Assembly: GCF_026967985.1 (NCBI RefSeq)
Contig: NZ_JAPVBJ010000001.1
Span: 613,493-677,492 of the forward strand
Reading direction: 5' to 3'
Length of the DNA: 64,000 nt
Source: Modestobacter sp. VKM Ac-2984
GTDB lineage: Bacteria > Actinomycetota > Actinomycetes > Mycobacteriales > Geodermatophilaceae
Under the pieces are notes generated by a model. The model saw only the letters and a list, made by a program, of their open reading frames with translations, made no database searches and was not told the origin of the DNA. The translations under genes were made by a program, and so were the position numbers. Every line of letters starts with the position of its first letter. Within the stretch, counting starts at the first letter, position 1. Positions 33,649 to 42,414 of the stretch are shown here, in pieces.

Positions 33649-35250
33649 TCACATGCGGAAGACGCCATAGCCGACCTCCTCGAGGGGGGCGTTGGCGCAC
33701 GCGGAGAGCGCGAGCCCGAGCACGGTGCGGGTCTGGGCGGGGTCGATGACGCCGTCGTCCCAGAGCCGGGCCGTGGCGTGGTACGGGTGGCCCTGCTCCT
33801 CGTAGCGGGCGCGGATCGGCGCCTTGAACGCCTCCTCGTCCTCGGCGCTCCAGTCGTCCCCGAGCCGGTCCCGGCGGACCTGCGCCAGCACGCTGGCCGC
33901 CTGCTCCCCGCCCATCACCGAGATGCGCGCGTTGGGCCAGGTGAACAGGAAGCGGGGCGAGTACGCCCGGCCGCACATCGAGTAGTTGCCGGCGCCGAAC
34001 GAGCCGCCGATGACGACGGTCAGCTTGGGCACCCGCGCGCAGGCGACGGCGGTGACCATCTTCGCGCCGTGCTTGGCAATGCCGCCGGCCTCGTAGTCCC
34101 GGCCGACCATGAAGCCGGAGATGTTCTGCAGGAACAGCAGCGGGGTCTTCCGCCGGTCGCACAGCTCGATGAAGTGCGCGCCCTTGAGGGCCGACTCGGC
34201 GAACAGCACGCCGTTGTTGGCGATGATCCCCACCGGGTGCCCGTGCAGCCGGGCGAAGCCGGTGACCAGGGTCGACCCGTACAGCGGCTTGAACTCGGCG
34301 AACCGGCTGCCGTCGACCAGCCGGGCGATCACCTCGCGGACGTCGTAGGGCGTGCGGGTGTCGACCGGGACGACGTCGTAGAGGCTCTCCGCCGGGTACG
34401 CGGGCTCCTCGACCGGCTCGACGTCCCAGGGCCGGAGCTCACGCGGGCCGAGGGTGCCGACGATCTGCCGGACGATCTGCAGCGCGTGCGCATCGTCCTC
34501 GGCGAGGTGGTCGGTGACCCCGCTGACCCGGGAGTGCAGGTCGCCGCCGCCGAGGTCCTCGGCGCTGACCTCCTCCCCCGTCGCCGCCTTCACCAGCGGC
34601 GGGCCGCCCAGGAAGATCGTGCCCTGGCCGCGGACGATGACCGCCTCGTCGCTCATCGCCGGCACGTAGGCACCGCCGGCGGTGCACGAGCCGAGGACGG
34701 CGGCGATCTGCGGGATCCCCGCCTTGGACAGGTTCGCCTGGTTGAAGAAGATCCGGCCGAAGTGCTCGCGGTCGGGGAAGACCTCGTCCTGCAAGGGCAG
34801 GAAGGCCCCGCCGGAGTCGACCAGGTAGATGCAGGGCAGCCGGTTCTCCTTGGCCACCTCCTGCGCCCGCAGGTGCTTCTTCACCGTCATCGGGTAGTAG
34901 GTGCCGCCCTTGACGGTGGCGTCGTTGGCGACGACGACCACCTCACGCCCGGCCACCCGGCCGACCCCGGTGATGATCCCGGCGGCCGGCGCCTCGTCGT
35001 CGTACAGCCCGTGCGCGGCCAGCGGCGACAGCTCCAGGAACGGGCTCCCCGGGTCCAGCAGCGCGTCGACGCGCTCGCGGGGCAGCAGCTTGCCCCGGTC
35101 GGTGTGCCGCTGCCGGGCCCGCTCACCCCCACCGAGCGCCACCCGGGCCAGCTGGGCGGCCAGCGCGGCAGCCAGGCCGGCGTGGTGCGCGGCGTTGCCG
35201 GCCACCGCCGGGTCGGCCGACGGGGCACTGGGCAGCACCGGTGCGTCCAC
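33649..35250 (-). CDS. accD1: Biotin-dependent acyl-CoA carboxylase, beta subunit (carboxyltransferase)
   Basis: About 533 residues with both carboxyltransferase halves: [81 protein letters not shown] and the C-terminal [18 protein letters not shown]. It is closest to methylcrotonyl-CoA carboxylase beta subunits. With accA1 it carboxylates 3-methylcrotonyl-CoA in leucine breakdown. The GTG at 35250 is preceded at seven bases by a TAACCT box on the same strand, so I favour it as a leaderless start; an in-frame GTG at 35268 is the alternative. A TetR regulator is divergent. Confidence 0.93.
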   Translation of the reverse strand: MDAPVLPSAPSADPAVAGNAAHHAGLAAALAAQLARVALGGGERARQRHTDRGKLLPRERVDALLDPGSPFLELSPLAAHGLYDDEAPAAGIITGVGRVAGREVVVVANDATVKGGTYYPMTVKKHLRAQEVAKENRLPCIYLVDSGGAFLPLQDEVFPDREHFGRIFFNQANLSKAGIPQIAAVLGSCTAGGAYVPAMSDEAVIVRGQGTIFLGGPPLVKAATGEEVSAEDLGGGDLHSRVSGVTDHLAEDDAHALQIVRQIVGTLGPRELRPWDVEPVEEPAYPAESLYDVVPVDTRTPYDVREVIARLVDGSRFAEFKPLYGSTLVTGFARLHGHPVGIIANNGVLFAESALKGAHFIELCDRRKTPLLFLQNISGFMVGRDYEAGGIAKHGAKMVTAVACARVPKLTVVIGGSFGAGNYSMCGRAYSPRFLFTWPNARISVMGGEQAASVLAQVRRDRLGDDWSAEDEEAFKAPIRARYEEQGHPYHATARLWDDGVIDPAQTRTVLGLALSACANAPLEEVGYGVFRM

Positions 35251-35254
35251 GGGA

Positions 35255-35310
35255 GTGAGGTTAACCACGGTTCACAGTTCCGGTCCAGGGTGAACGGCCA
35301 TTAACCTCAC
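35255..35310. promoter_or_regulatory. Divergent promoter with inverted TTAACCTCAC elements
   Basis: GTGAGGTTAA (35255-35264) and TTAACCTCAC (35301-35310) are exact reverse complements. On each strand TAACCT is followed after six or seven bases by GTG (35250 leftward, 35314 rightward), so each arm looks like the -10 box of a leaderless transcript. Inside, GTTCAC/GTGAAC also form a dyad. Probably a TetR-controlled divergent promoter. Confidence 0.65.
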
Positions 35311-35313
35311 GCC

Positions 35314-35910
35314 GTGACGTCCCAGCAGGACAGCGCCCTGCACAGCGACGCGGCGAACCCCTCCCGCCGGGAGCAGATCCTGCGCGCAGCCGCCCAGCTG
35401 TTCGCCGAGCGGGGCTCGCGCTCGGTCGGCGTCGACGACGTCGGTGCAGCCGTGGGCGTGACCGGCCCGGCGATCTACCGGCACTTCGCCAGCAAGGACG
35501 CCATGCTGGCCGAGATGCTGCTGCGGATCAGCGAGCGGCTGCTGGCCGGCGGCACCGAGCGGATCGCGGCGGCCGGCGACTCACCGGTCGACCAGCTGCG
35601 CGCCCTGGTGGAGTTCCAGGTCGACTTCGCCCTGGACAACCCCGCGCTGATCACGGTGCAGGACCGGGACCTGGGCGCGCTGACCGACCGGGACGCCCGC
35701 CAGGTGCGGCAGCTGCAGCGGCGCTACGTCGAGGAGTGGGTGGCCGTGCTCGCCCGGGTCCACCCCGAGGCGTCGACCGCGGCCTGCCGGGCCCGGGCGC
35801 ACGCCCTGTTCGGGCTGATCAACTCCACGCCACACAGCGCGGGCCGGGTCACCCGCCCGGCGATGGCCGGGCTGCTGGCCGGCATGGCCATGGCCGCCGC
35901 CACCAGTTGA
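35314..35910 (+). CDS. TetR-family regulator of the acyl-CoA carboxylase genes
   Basis: This 198-residue protein has a TetR HTH (REQILRAAAQLFAERGSRSVGVDDVGAAVGVTGPAIYRHFASKDAMLAEML) and an all-helical ligand domain. TetR proteins beside carboxylase and acyl-CoA dehydrogenase genes typically sense acyl-CoA pathway intermediates. It is divergent from accD1, and its own start sits six bases from a TAACCT box. Autoregulation through the shared intergenic dyads is likely. The effector is not known. Confidence 0.9.
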   Translation: MTSQQDSALHSDAANPSRREQILRAAAQLFAERGSRSVGVDDVGAAVGVTGPAIYRHFASKDAMLAEMLLRISERLLAGGTERIAAAGDSPVDQLRALVEFQVDFALDNPALITVQDRDLGALTDRDARQVRQLQRRYVEEWVAVLARVHPEASTAACRARAHALFGLINSTPHSAGRVTRPAMAGLLAGMAMAAATS

Positions 35911-35920
35911 CGGCGCTGCC

Positions 35921-37693
35921 TCAGTTGGTGACGCTCTCGCCAGGCAGCGAGAGCCCGGCGCTGGCCACGGCGTCCAGGCCCGAGGTGGCGCCCGCCTGGG
36001 CCCCGGCCCACGAGGTCTCCACGATGGTGACCGTGGAGCCCTGCTGACTGCTGGCGTACTGGGCGCTGGAGAGCCGCTCGGGCGCGCCGTCGTAGCGCAC
36101 CCCCTCGCGCAGCAGGTCGCTGACGTTGCCGCTGCCGTCGGTGTCGGTCAGCGACCGGAGCGCCTGGGCACTGGCCGGGTCGGGCATGGTGACCCGGGCC
36201 ACGGAGACGACCACGGGCAGGCCGTCGACCTCCGCCGACCACAGCGCCCGGTCCAGGTCGGTGCAGTCGCTGTTGGCGAAGAACCCGGCGACGGCGTCGT
36301 AGGCGTGCCCGTTGCAGGTCGCGTCCTCCTCGGCCACCTGCAGCGTGAAGGTGGTGCCGTTGACGACCGCGGTGGAGCCGATGACGGGGCCCGGGGGCGC
36401 CGACGTGGTGGGCGCGGCGCCGGCGGTCACACCCGCCGTCGTCGTCCCCGCATCGCCGTCGTCCTCGGTGAGGGCGAGGACACCGACGACGGTGAGCAGC
36501 GCCACCACCGCCAGCGCCGCCGCCACGAGCAGGAGCTGGCGGCGGCGGGAGGAACCGCCTCCGGGGGTCGACGCGGTACTGCCCGACGCCGGCTGGACGG
36601 GGCGGCCCTGCGGACGGGGACGGAGTCCCGGCGGCAGCTCACGGAGCCGCTGCTCCGCAGGTCCCGCGCCGGCCTCGGGGGTGCCGGGGCCACCGAAGAG
36701 CCCACCCAGGCCACCGGTGTCCTCCGCCGGGGCGTCGCCCGGCTGGTGGACCAGCGCCATGGTGTCGCCGGGGCGGGCCGGCGCCCGGGGGGCGCCGGGA
36801 ACAGGCGCTGCCTCCGCAGTGGGGACGGCGGCGGACTGGGGCACGTCGTCCCTCCGCTCGGCCGCCTCCTGCGCCTGGACCGCGGCGGCGGCGATCCGGG
36901 CAGCGGCTGCCGGGTCGACCAGCGGCCCGCCCTCGCCGCCGGCGCGCCTGGCCTGCGGGGCGGGTGTGCCGGCGGCGAGGGCGGTGGTGCGGCGCGGTGC
37001 GGCGTTGAGCGCGGCGGGGGTCAGCAGGTCCGGACGGCGCAGCACGTAGGGCGAGTAGGGGAAGCCCTCGCCGTTGAGCTCCTCGACCGTGGGGATCCGG
37101 CCGGCCATGCCGAGGGCCTCGATCCCAGCACGGACGTCGGCCGTCGTCCACAGTCGTGGGTTGTCCGTGCCCGCGTGTCGGGCCGCGCGGGCGATGCCGA
37201 ACTGCAGCGAGCCCGGCTCCAGGAGGGCGACCTGGTCGCCCTCGCCCAGGTCGCCGTCGGCCGGCAGCAGCCCGGTCACCGAGCCGGTGAGGACGGTCAG
37301 CCGGGCGATCCGCCCGGGCTCCAGCCCGGCCTTCCGCAGGGTCACCGCGGCGTGCATCCCCGACCGCATCAGACCGTCGAGCGGGTTGGACCCGCCACCG
37401 GCCAGCTGGAGCACCTCACCGGGCCCGTCGCCGGGCCCGATCGTCCAGGCACCCTCGGGTGCGGCGGTGACGACGCCGGACTGGCGCTCCACCTCGACGA
37501 CCCGGACGACGGCGACGCCCTCGGGCACGAACAGGACCGCGTCGGACTGCCGGCGCTGCCTCGGACCCTCGGTGACCGGCAGCGAGGCCATGACGGCACC
37601 CCGGACGCCGCTGCCGGTGTCCCAGCCCGCGAGTTCGGCGAAGAACGCACGCTCGGCCGCTGTCTGCAGCGGCGTCGGCGTGAGGATCAGCAC
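35921..37693 (-). CDS. Single-span membrane protein with NERD-like N-terminal region
   Basis: This 590-residue protein has three parts. The N-terminal 180 residues (AAERAFFAELAGWD...VRGAVMASLPV...QRRQSDAVLFVPEGVAVVRVVEVERQ) resemble the nuclease-related NERD domain. The usual E-x-K catalytic pair is not apparent (VVEV instead), so any nuclease activity is doubtful. A long Ala/Pro-rich linker follows, then one transmembrane span (about 384-406, QLLLVAAALAVVALLTVVGVLALT). A 180-residue extracellular C-terminal domain with two cysteines (DATCNGH, NSDCTDLD) ends it. An inside sensor linked to an outside domain is suggested. The function is unknown. Confidence 0.7.
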   Translation of the reverse strand: MLILTPTPLQTAAERAFFAELAGWDTGSGVRGAVMASLPVTEGPRQRRQSDAVLFVPEGVAVVRVVEVERQSGVVTAAPEGAWTIGPGDGPGEVLQLAGGGSNPLDGLMRSGMHAAVTLRKAGLEPGRIARLTVLTGSVTGLLPADGDLGEGDQVALLEPGSLQFGIARAARHAGTDNPRLWTTADVRAGIEALGMAGRIPTVEELNGEGFPYSPYVLRRPDLLTPAALNAAPRRTTALAAGTPAPQARRAGGEGGPLVDPAAAARIAAAAVQAQEAAERRDDVPQSAAVPTAEAAPVPGAPRAPARPGDTMALVHQPGDAPAEDTGGLGGLFGGPGTPEAGAGPAEQRLRELPPGLRPRPQGRPVQPASGSTASTPGGGSSRRRQLLLVAAALAVVALLTVVGVLALTEDDGDAGTTTAGVTAGAAPTTSAPPGPVIGSTAVVNGTTFTLQVAEEDATCNGHAYDAVAGFFANSDCTDLDRALWSAEVDGLPVVVSVARVTMPDPASAQALRSLTDTDGSGNVSDLLREGVRYDGAPERLSSAQYASSQQGSTVTIVETSWAGAQAGATSGLDAVASAGLSLPGESVTN

Positions 37694-37811
37694 GGACTCT
37701 CCAGGGGCAGGCAGCGTGGGCGCAGCAGGACGGGAGCGACCGCGGCGGGCGCCGCGGCGGCTGGGCGGCGGACCGGTTCGACGTTACGTCATCGCCGGGC
37801 CCGTTCCGGGC

Positions 37812-39035
37812 TCAGCGCGGGGACGCGCCGCCCGCCGGTGCGCCGACCGGCGTGTCCCCGGACGCGGGACCGCCCGGCTCCACCGGCGCCTGCCACCGGG
37901 CGAACCGCCGGCTCCTGGTGACCAGGTCCAGCCCGCCCCAGAGCACGGCCAGGCCGACCGCCACCACCGGCAGCGCCGACCAGTCCCACGGCGGGATGAC
38001 GTCGAGCGCCGACTGGACGAACGCCCCGGCGGCCGCTCCCCCGGTGACGGCCAGGCCGGCCAGCAAGCCCGGCACCCGGGCGAGCACGGCCAGGTCGACG
38101 AGGACCGCGCCGGCCAGCAGCATCAGCGGCAGGACGGAGGGCGGGAAACCGGTGGCGTCCAGCAGCAGCCCGGTCACCGCCCGGTAGGCGAGGTAGCCAC
38201 CGGCCAGGACGGTCGCCGTCCAGCGCAGGCCGACGGCCCGGCGGGCCACCACGAGGGCGAGCAGCCCGGCGCAGACCAGCCAGGCCGGGTGCACCCAGGG
38301 AGGCACGGGCAGCATGAACTGGACGGGCGTCTGCCCCTGTGCGGCGGCGAAGTCCAGCAGCTGCGGTTCGGCGGTGGTCCGCCCGGCCCGGTAGGCGGCC
38401 AGGGACAGCACGCCGTACTCCTGGTGCTGGTTGGGGAACATCACGTTCTCCAGGAAGAACAGCCACAGCCCCAGCGACACCAGGTCGCGCAGCCGGCCGG
38501 GTGCCGCGTACAGCCACCAGCCCCGGATGGCGCCGGCGAGCATGATCGCCGTCCCGAGGTAGAGCAGCGCGTGGCTGGGGCTCCAGCTGGTGATGTCCAG
38601 CCCGTTGACGCGGTGGTTGACGACGTCGATCGGGACGGCGACCAGGAAGGTGCCGATGCCGGCCTGCATGAGCCGCAGCGCGCGCCGGTCGACGCCGTGG
38701 CCGCTGTAGCTGTGGAAGACGACGAGGGCGACGACGAGGGCGGTGCCGGCCGAGTTGAGCAGGTGCGGCGGGGCCAGGTCGTCGCGCAGCCACGTGAAGT
38801 GCCAGGAGACGTCCCAGGAGGAGCCGAGCATCTTCAGCGCGAAGGCCCCCAGCCAGGCCAGGTAGATCCAGCGCAGCGCGTCCGGGCCGGTGGGGCGGCC
38901 GGGGAGGCCGGGGGTCATGTGGTCCTGCCAGAGCCAGCGGAGGAGCGCGACCGGGTGCCGGAACGCGGCGCCCGGGGAGGCCGGTGCGGGCACCGACGGC
39001 CCGGACGGCGACGTGACAGAGGTGCTGGAGGACAC
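37812..39035 (-). CDS. Polytopic membrane protein of unknown function
   Basis: About 407 residues with roughly nine to ten hydrophobic segments and a Pro/Gly-rich C-terminus. Conserved-looking loops include SSWDVSWHFTWLRDDLAPPH, SPSHALLYLGTAI and VMFPNQHQEYGVLSL, which contain several His, Asp and Trp residues that could ligate a metal or quinone. I do not recognise the family. The GTG at 39035 is chosen because it starts the first coherent segment; earlier in-frame codons give no conserved sequence. It is divergent from orn, with about 140 bases between. Confidence 0.55.
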   Translation of the reverse strand: MSSSTSVTSPSGPSVPAPASPGAAFRHPVALLRWLWQDHMTPGLPGRPTGPDALRWIYLAWLGAFALKMLGSSWDVSWHFTWLRDDLAPPHLLNSAGTALVVALVVFHSYSGHGVDRRALRLMQAGIGTFLVAVPIDVVNHRVNGLDITSWSPSHALLYLGTAIMLAGAIRGWWLYAAPGRLRDLVSLGLWLFFLENVMFPNQHQEYGVLSLAAYRAGRTTAEPQLLDFAAAQGQTPVQFMLPVPPWVHPAWLVCAGLLALVVARRAVGLRWTATVLAGGYLAYRAVTGLLLDATGFPPSVLPLMLLAGAVLVDLAVLARVPGLLAGLAVTGGAAAGAFVQSALDVIPPWDWSALPVVAVGLAVLWGGLDLVTRSRRFARWQAPVEPGGPASGDTPVGAPAGGASPR

Positions 39036-39174
39036 GAGCGGCTCCGCGAGGTCGGTGCAGGAGCCCGGACTGTAGCCACGCGGGAGACCCCGGAGGCCCG
39101 TTCCCACGGCGGGCCGCGAGCCCTGGGGCGGGTGTGGCCGGTGGGCTGCCACCGCGGTGCGTAGGGTCGCGGCC

Positions 39175-39855
39175 GTGGCGGACAGCGCAGCGAACAACCT
39201 CGTCTGGATCGACTGTGAGATGACCGGGCTCGACCTGGTCGGCGACAAGCTCATCGAGGTCGCGGTGGTGGTGACCGACTCCCAGCTCAACGTGCTCGAC
39301 CCCGGCCTGGACGTGATCATCCACGCCGAGGACGCCGACCTGGCGGGGATGGCCGACGTGGTCACCGAGATGCACGCCAAGTCCGGGCTCACCGAGGAGG
39401 TGCGCGCCTCGACGGTCACCCTCGAGGAGGCCCAGGCCCTGGTGCTCGCCTACGTGAAGCGGTTCGTGCCCGAACGCCGCACCGCGCCGCTGTGCGGCAA
39501 CTCGATCGGCACCGACCGCGGCTTCCTGGCCCGGGACATGCCCGAGCTCGACGACCACCTGCACTACCGGATGATCGACGTCTCCTCGATCAAGGAGCTG
39601 GCCCGCCGCTGGTTCCCCCGGGTCTACTTCGCCCAGCCGCCCAAGGGCCTGGCCCACCGGGCGCTGGCCGACATCCTGGAGTCGATCCGGGAGCTGGCCT
39701 ACTACCGGCAGACCCTCTTCGTGCCCGAGCCGGGCCCCAGCAGCGACCAGGCCCAGGCGGCGGCCACCGACGTCGTGGCGGCCTTCGCGCCCCTGCTGGC
39801 GGCCGACGCCGACGACACCGAGCCGGCCGCGACCCCGGCCTCGTCGGAGAGCTGA
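39175..39855 (+). CDS. orn: Oligoribonuclease
   Basis: About 226 residues with the DEDDh exonuclease motifs: [12 protein letters not shown] (Asp and Glu of Exo I), [18 protein letters not shown] (Exo II) and [15 protein letters not shown] (His and Asp of Exo III). It degrades two-to-five-base RNA fragments and pGpG, the product of c-di-GMP phosphodiesterases such as the EAL protein at 3454-5790. The C-terminal tail beyond the domain is acidic and low complexity. A TAGGGT box at 39162-39167 lies seven bases before the GTG, so the transcript is probably leaderless. Confidence 0.95.
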   Translation: MADSAANNLVWIDCEMTGLDLVGDKLIEVAVVVTDSQLNVLDPGLDVIIHAEDADLAGMADVVTEMHAKSGLTEEVRASTVTLEEAQALVLAYVKRFVPERRTAPLCGNSIGTDRGFLARDMPELDDHLHYRMIDVSSIKELARRWFPRVYFAQPPKGLAHRALADILESIRELAYYRQTLFVPEPGPSSDQAQAAATDVVAAFAPLLAADADDTEPAATPASSES

Positions 39856-39917
39856 CCGCCTCCGGTATCGTGTGCTCGTCCACCGGGCCGGCTCTCGCCA
39901 GCCGCCCGGTGTACATG

Positions 39918-39993
39918 GTGGGTGTAGCTCAGCTGGTAGAGCGCCAGGTTGTGATCCTGGATGTCGCGGGTTCAAGTCCCGTCACTCACCCCA
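39918..39993 (+). tRNA. tRNA-His (anticodon GTG)
   Basis: A clean cloverleaf: acceptor GTGGGTG with CACTCAC, D arm GCTCAGCTGGTAGAGC, anticodon loop TTGTGAT (GTG), T arm GCGGGTTCAAGTCCCGT. The 3' CCA is encoded. A G at 39917 and C at the discriminator position fit the histidine G-1 identity element. TATCGT at about 39866 may be its -10 box. Confidence 0.97.
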
Positions 39994-39997
39994 CCCG

Positions 39998-40029
39998 GAG
40001 GCCCTGGTCAGCTCGCTGACCAGGGCCTC
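39998..40029 (+). terminator. Terminator hairpin after tRNA-His
   Basis: Fourteen-base perfect arms GAGGCCCTGGTCAG and complement (39998-40011, 40016-40029) with loop CTCG, then TTGCGTTG. It ends the tRNA transcript five bases after the mature 3' end. Confidence 0.85.
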
Positions 40030-40151
40030 TTGCGTTGCGTCGGCCGGATGTCGGGCCCGCGGTGCCGGCCTGACCCATGCGCGTGGACCCACCGCGGTTC
40101 ACGGGCACGTCCGGGGGCATGGCCCTGTCCACCCGACCGGAGGAGGACCCC

Positions 40152-40745
40152 ATGCTGAGGACGACGAGACGAGAGCGCGCCGCCGGACCGGAGGCCGCCT
40201 CGGTGCGGCCACGGTCCGGGGGGATCGGCCGGTCGAGTTCCCCGGCGGCGGAGCGGGTGAGCGACGACCTGCGCCGCGGCACCGGCAGCTTCCTGGAGCA
40301 GCGTCGCCGGGTGGCGGGGCTGACCTCCCTGGCGTCGGCCGCGCTGGGCGTGGTCGGGCTCTACCAGTTCGGGCTGCTGCGCCGGGTGCCCGAACTGTCG
40401 CTGCCGTTCCTCGACGCCGACGCCGTCGACGCCTCCGGTGAGGCCTACCAGGAGCTGCGGACGCCGGATGCCGCCCTGGGGCTGCTCAGCGCCGGGGTCA
40501 CGCTGGTCCTGGCCGGGATGGGCGACCGCGACCGAGCCAGGACCATGCCGTGGGTGCCGTTGGCACTGGCCGCCAAGACCGCCGCGGACGCCGGCGGTGG
40601 CGTCTTCCTGTTCGCCGAGCAGCTCACCAAGCACCGGAAGGTCTGTTCCTGGTGCACGGTGGCCGCGGTGGCCCAGGTCGCCACCCTCCCGCTGGCACTG
40701 CCCGAGGCGCGCGCGGCTCTCCGCCGCCTGCGGGGCCGGTCGTGA
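40152..40745 (+). CDS. Vitamin K epoxide reductase-like (VKOR) membrane protein
   Basis: About 197 residues. After a basic, disordered 60-residue N-terminus, hydrophobic helices follow (AGLTSLASAALGVVGLYQFGLL, ALGLLSAGVTLVLAGM, WVPLALAAKTAADAGGGVFL). A CxxC motif in KVCSWCTVAAVAQVATLPLA matches the quinone-linked VKOR active site. VKOR-like proteins reoxidise disulfide-forming partners or reduce quinones. The second, loop cysteine pair usual in VKOR is not evident, so the redox cycle may be reduced. Its stop overlaps the start of the alpha/beta hydrolase (GTGA, 40742-40745), linking it to the dehalogenase-like run. Confidence 0.75.
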   Translation: MLRTTRRERAAGPEAASVRPRSGGIGRSSSPAAERVSDDLRRGTGSFLEQRRRVAGLTSLASAALGVVGLYQFGLLRRVPELSLPFLDADAVDASGEAYQELRTPDAALGLLSAGVTLVLAGMGDRDRARTMPWVPLALAAKTAADAGGGVFLFAEQLTKHRKVCSWCTVAAVAQVATLPLALPEARAALRRLRGRS

Positions 40746-41587
40746 GCCGAGCCGGCGTGCACCTGCACGAGGAGCTCCTGGACGGCGAGCCGATCCGCTG
40801 GCTGGAGCACGGCGAGGGGCCGCCCGTCGTCCTCGTCCACGGCATCCCGACCTCGCCCCGACTGTGGCGGCACGTCATGCCCCTGGTCAGCGGCCGGTCG
40901 CTGGCACTGGAGATGGTCGGCTACGGCAGCTCCATCCCCGACGGCGAGGGCCGCGACCTCGGGCTGGCCGCCCAGGCCGATCGGCTGCTGCGCTGGCTGG
41001 ACATGGTCGGTGTGGAGTCACCGGTGCTCGTCGGCCACGACCTCGGCGGCGGGGTCGCCCAGATCGCGGCGGTCCGGGCCCCGGGGCGGTTCTCCGGCAT
41101 CGTGCTCACCAACGCCGTCTGCTACGACTCCTGGCCCATCCCCAGCGTGAAGGCGATGCAGCGGGCCGCACCGGTGCTGCGGCACCTGCCCGAGCTCGCG
41201 CTCTACCCCTCGTTCGTCCAGCTGGTCCACCGCGGGCACGACGACCGGGCCCGGGCGCTGGAGTCGATCGGTGTGCACTGGCAGCACTACGTCACCCACG
41301 GCGCCGCCCGCAGCCTGATGCGCCAGGCCAGCGCACTAGACGTGGCCGACACGATCGCCGTCGCCGACCGGCTGCCCACCCTGGGCCTGCCGGCCCGCGT
41401 TGTCTGGGGGGACGCCGACCAGTTCCAGAAGGTCGAGTACGGCCGCCGCCTGGCCGCCGACCTCGGCACGACCCTGCAGACCATCCCCGGCGGCAAGCAC
41501 TTCACCCCCGAGGACCACCCGGAGGTCGTCGCGGCAGCCATCGACGAGCTCCTCGCCCGGTCACCGGGGGACGACCATGGGAACTGA
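40742..41587 (+). CDS. Alpha/beta hydrolase with Asp nucleophile (dehalogenase or epoxide hydrolase-like)
   Basis: About 281 residues. The oxyanion region is VLVHGIPTSPRLW. The nucleophile elbow is VGHDLGGGVAQ, with Asp rather than Ser. The acid sits in VVWGDADQF and the base in GGKHFTPEDHPE. Asp-nucleophile members include haloalkane dehalogenases, haloacetate dehalogenases and epoxide hydrolases. The Trp that follows Asp in haloalkane dehalogenases is Leu here, which weakens but does not exclude dehalogenation. It overlaps the VKOR-like gene by four bases and the DehI-like gene by eleven, so translation is coupled. Confidence 0.8.
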   Translation: MSRAGVHLHEELLDGEPIRWLEHGEGPPVVLVHGIPTSPRLWRHVMPLVSGRSLALEMVGYGSSIPDGEGRDLGLAAQADRLLRWLDMVGVESPVLVGHDLGGGVAQIAAVRAPGRFSGIVLTNAVCYDSWPIPSVKAMQRAAPVLRHLPELALYPSFVQLVHRGHDDRARALESIGVHWQHYVTHGAARSLMRQASALDVADTIAVADRLPTLGLPARVVWGDADQFQKVEYGRRLAADLGTTLQTIPGGKHFTPEDHPEVVAAAIDELLARSPGDDHGN

Positions 41588-42350
41588 TGCGGCGGGGGTC
41601 GCGAGCTATCCCATGGTGGAGGAGGCCGACGCCACCGGCGTCGTCGCCGCCGTCTACGCCGACCTCCTCGAGACCATGCCGTTCGTGCCCAGCCTGTTCA
41701 CGTCCCTGGCGCTGTGCCCGGGCTACCTGGTGTTGGCCCACGCCCAGGCCGTCCCCGTCCTGCCCACCGACGAGTTCGGGTCGGCCGCCCAGCAGCTCGT
41801 CACCTCGGTGCGGGACGTCGCGGAGCCGCCTGCCGACGCCGACGTCCGAGCCGGGCTCGCGGGCTTCGCCGGCCCGCTCAGCCGGATGCTGCTGCTCGCC
41901 GCCGGTCTGCGGCTGGCACTGGACGGCGAGCTCGACCTGCCGTCCGCGTCGGGGAACGCCCCCGCGCCCCGGCCGGTGCAGCCACGGCAGCCTGCCCCCT
42001 CTCCCGCGGACGCCCCGGCGCCGCAGGTCTACGGCGAGATCTGCGCCGCGCTGGAGACACCGATCGTCAACACCGTCTGGCGCTCGTTGGCCGCACGGGA
42101 CCTCCTGGAACCGGCGTGGGCAGCCCTGCGCCCCCAGGTCGGGGTCAGCCGACCGGCCGCCGACCACCTGCAGGAGAGGGCCTCCGAGGCCGCGCGCAGC
42201 CTCCCCTGGCGGGTCGCCGCCTCACCGGCCGCCCTCGAGCATGCCGGGGTGACCGATGCCCGCCCCGGCATGGCCGCCGTCCTGGACGCCTACCGCGCGA
42301 CCCTCCCGCGGGTCCTCGTCCTGGTGGCCTCCAGTGCGGACGCCGGATGA
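41577..42350 (+). CDS. DehI-family (halocarboxylic acid dehalogenase-like) protein
   Basis: About 257 residues, all-helical in appearance. The segments YPMVEEADATGVVAAVYADL, FVPSLFTSLALCPGYLVLAHAQA and QVYGEICAALETPIVNTVWRSLAARDLLEPAWAAL resemble the two pseudo-repeats of group I 2-haloacid dehalogenase DehI. DehI removes halogen from short 2-haloacids by direct water attack. I cannot confirm its catalytic Asp here, and many annotated members are untested. It starts inside the end of the alpha/beta hydrolase gene. Confidence 0.65.
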   Translation: MGTDAAGVASYPMVEEADATGVVAAVYADLLETMPFVPSLFTSLALCPGYLVLAHAQAVPVLPTDEFGSAAQQLVTSVRDVAEPPADADVRAGLAGFAGPLSRMLLLAAGLRLALDGELDLPSASGNAPAPRPVQPRQPAPSPADAPAPQVYGEICAALETPIVNTVWRSLAARDLLEPAWAALRPQVGVSRPAADHLQERASEAARSLPWRVAASPAALEHAGVTDARPGMAAVLDAYRATLPRVLVLVASSADAG

Positions 42351-42414
42351 GCGCCGGGCCCGGCCCCCGATCCGCCGTCCGCCCCCCGCCGCACCGATCC
42401 CCAGGAGCCCCGCG

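Noticed and set aside
39900-40030. An integrated element at the tRNA-His 3' end
   Set aside because: No duplicated tRNA 3' end or integrase is seen; a terminator follows the tRNA directly.
41577-42350. Assigning the DehI-like protein as a proven 2-haloacid dehalogenase
   Set aside because: Only family-level resemblance is visible; the catalytic residues cannot be placed with certainty by eye.
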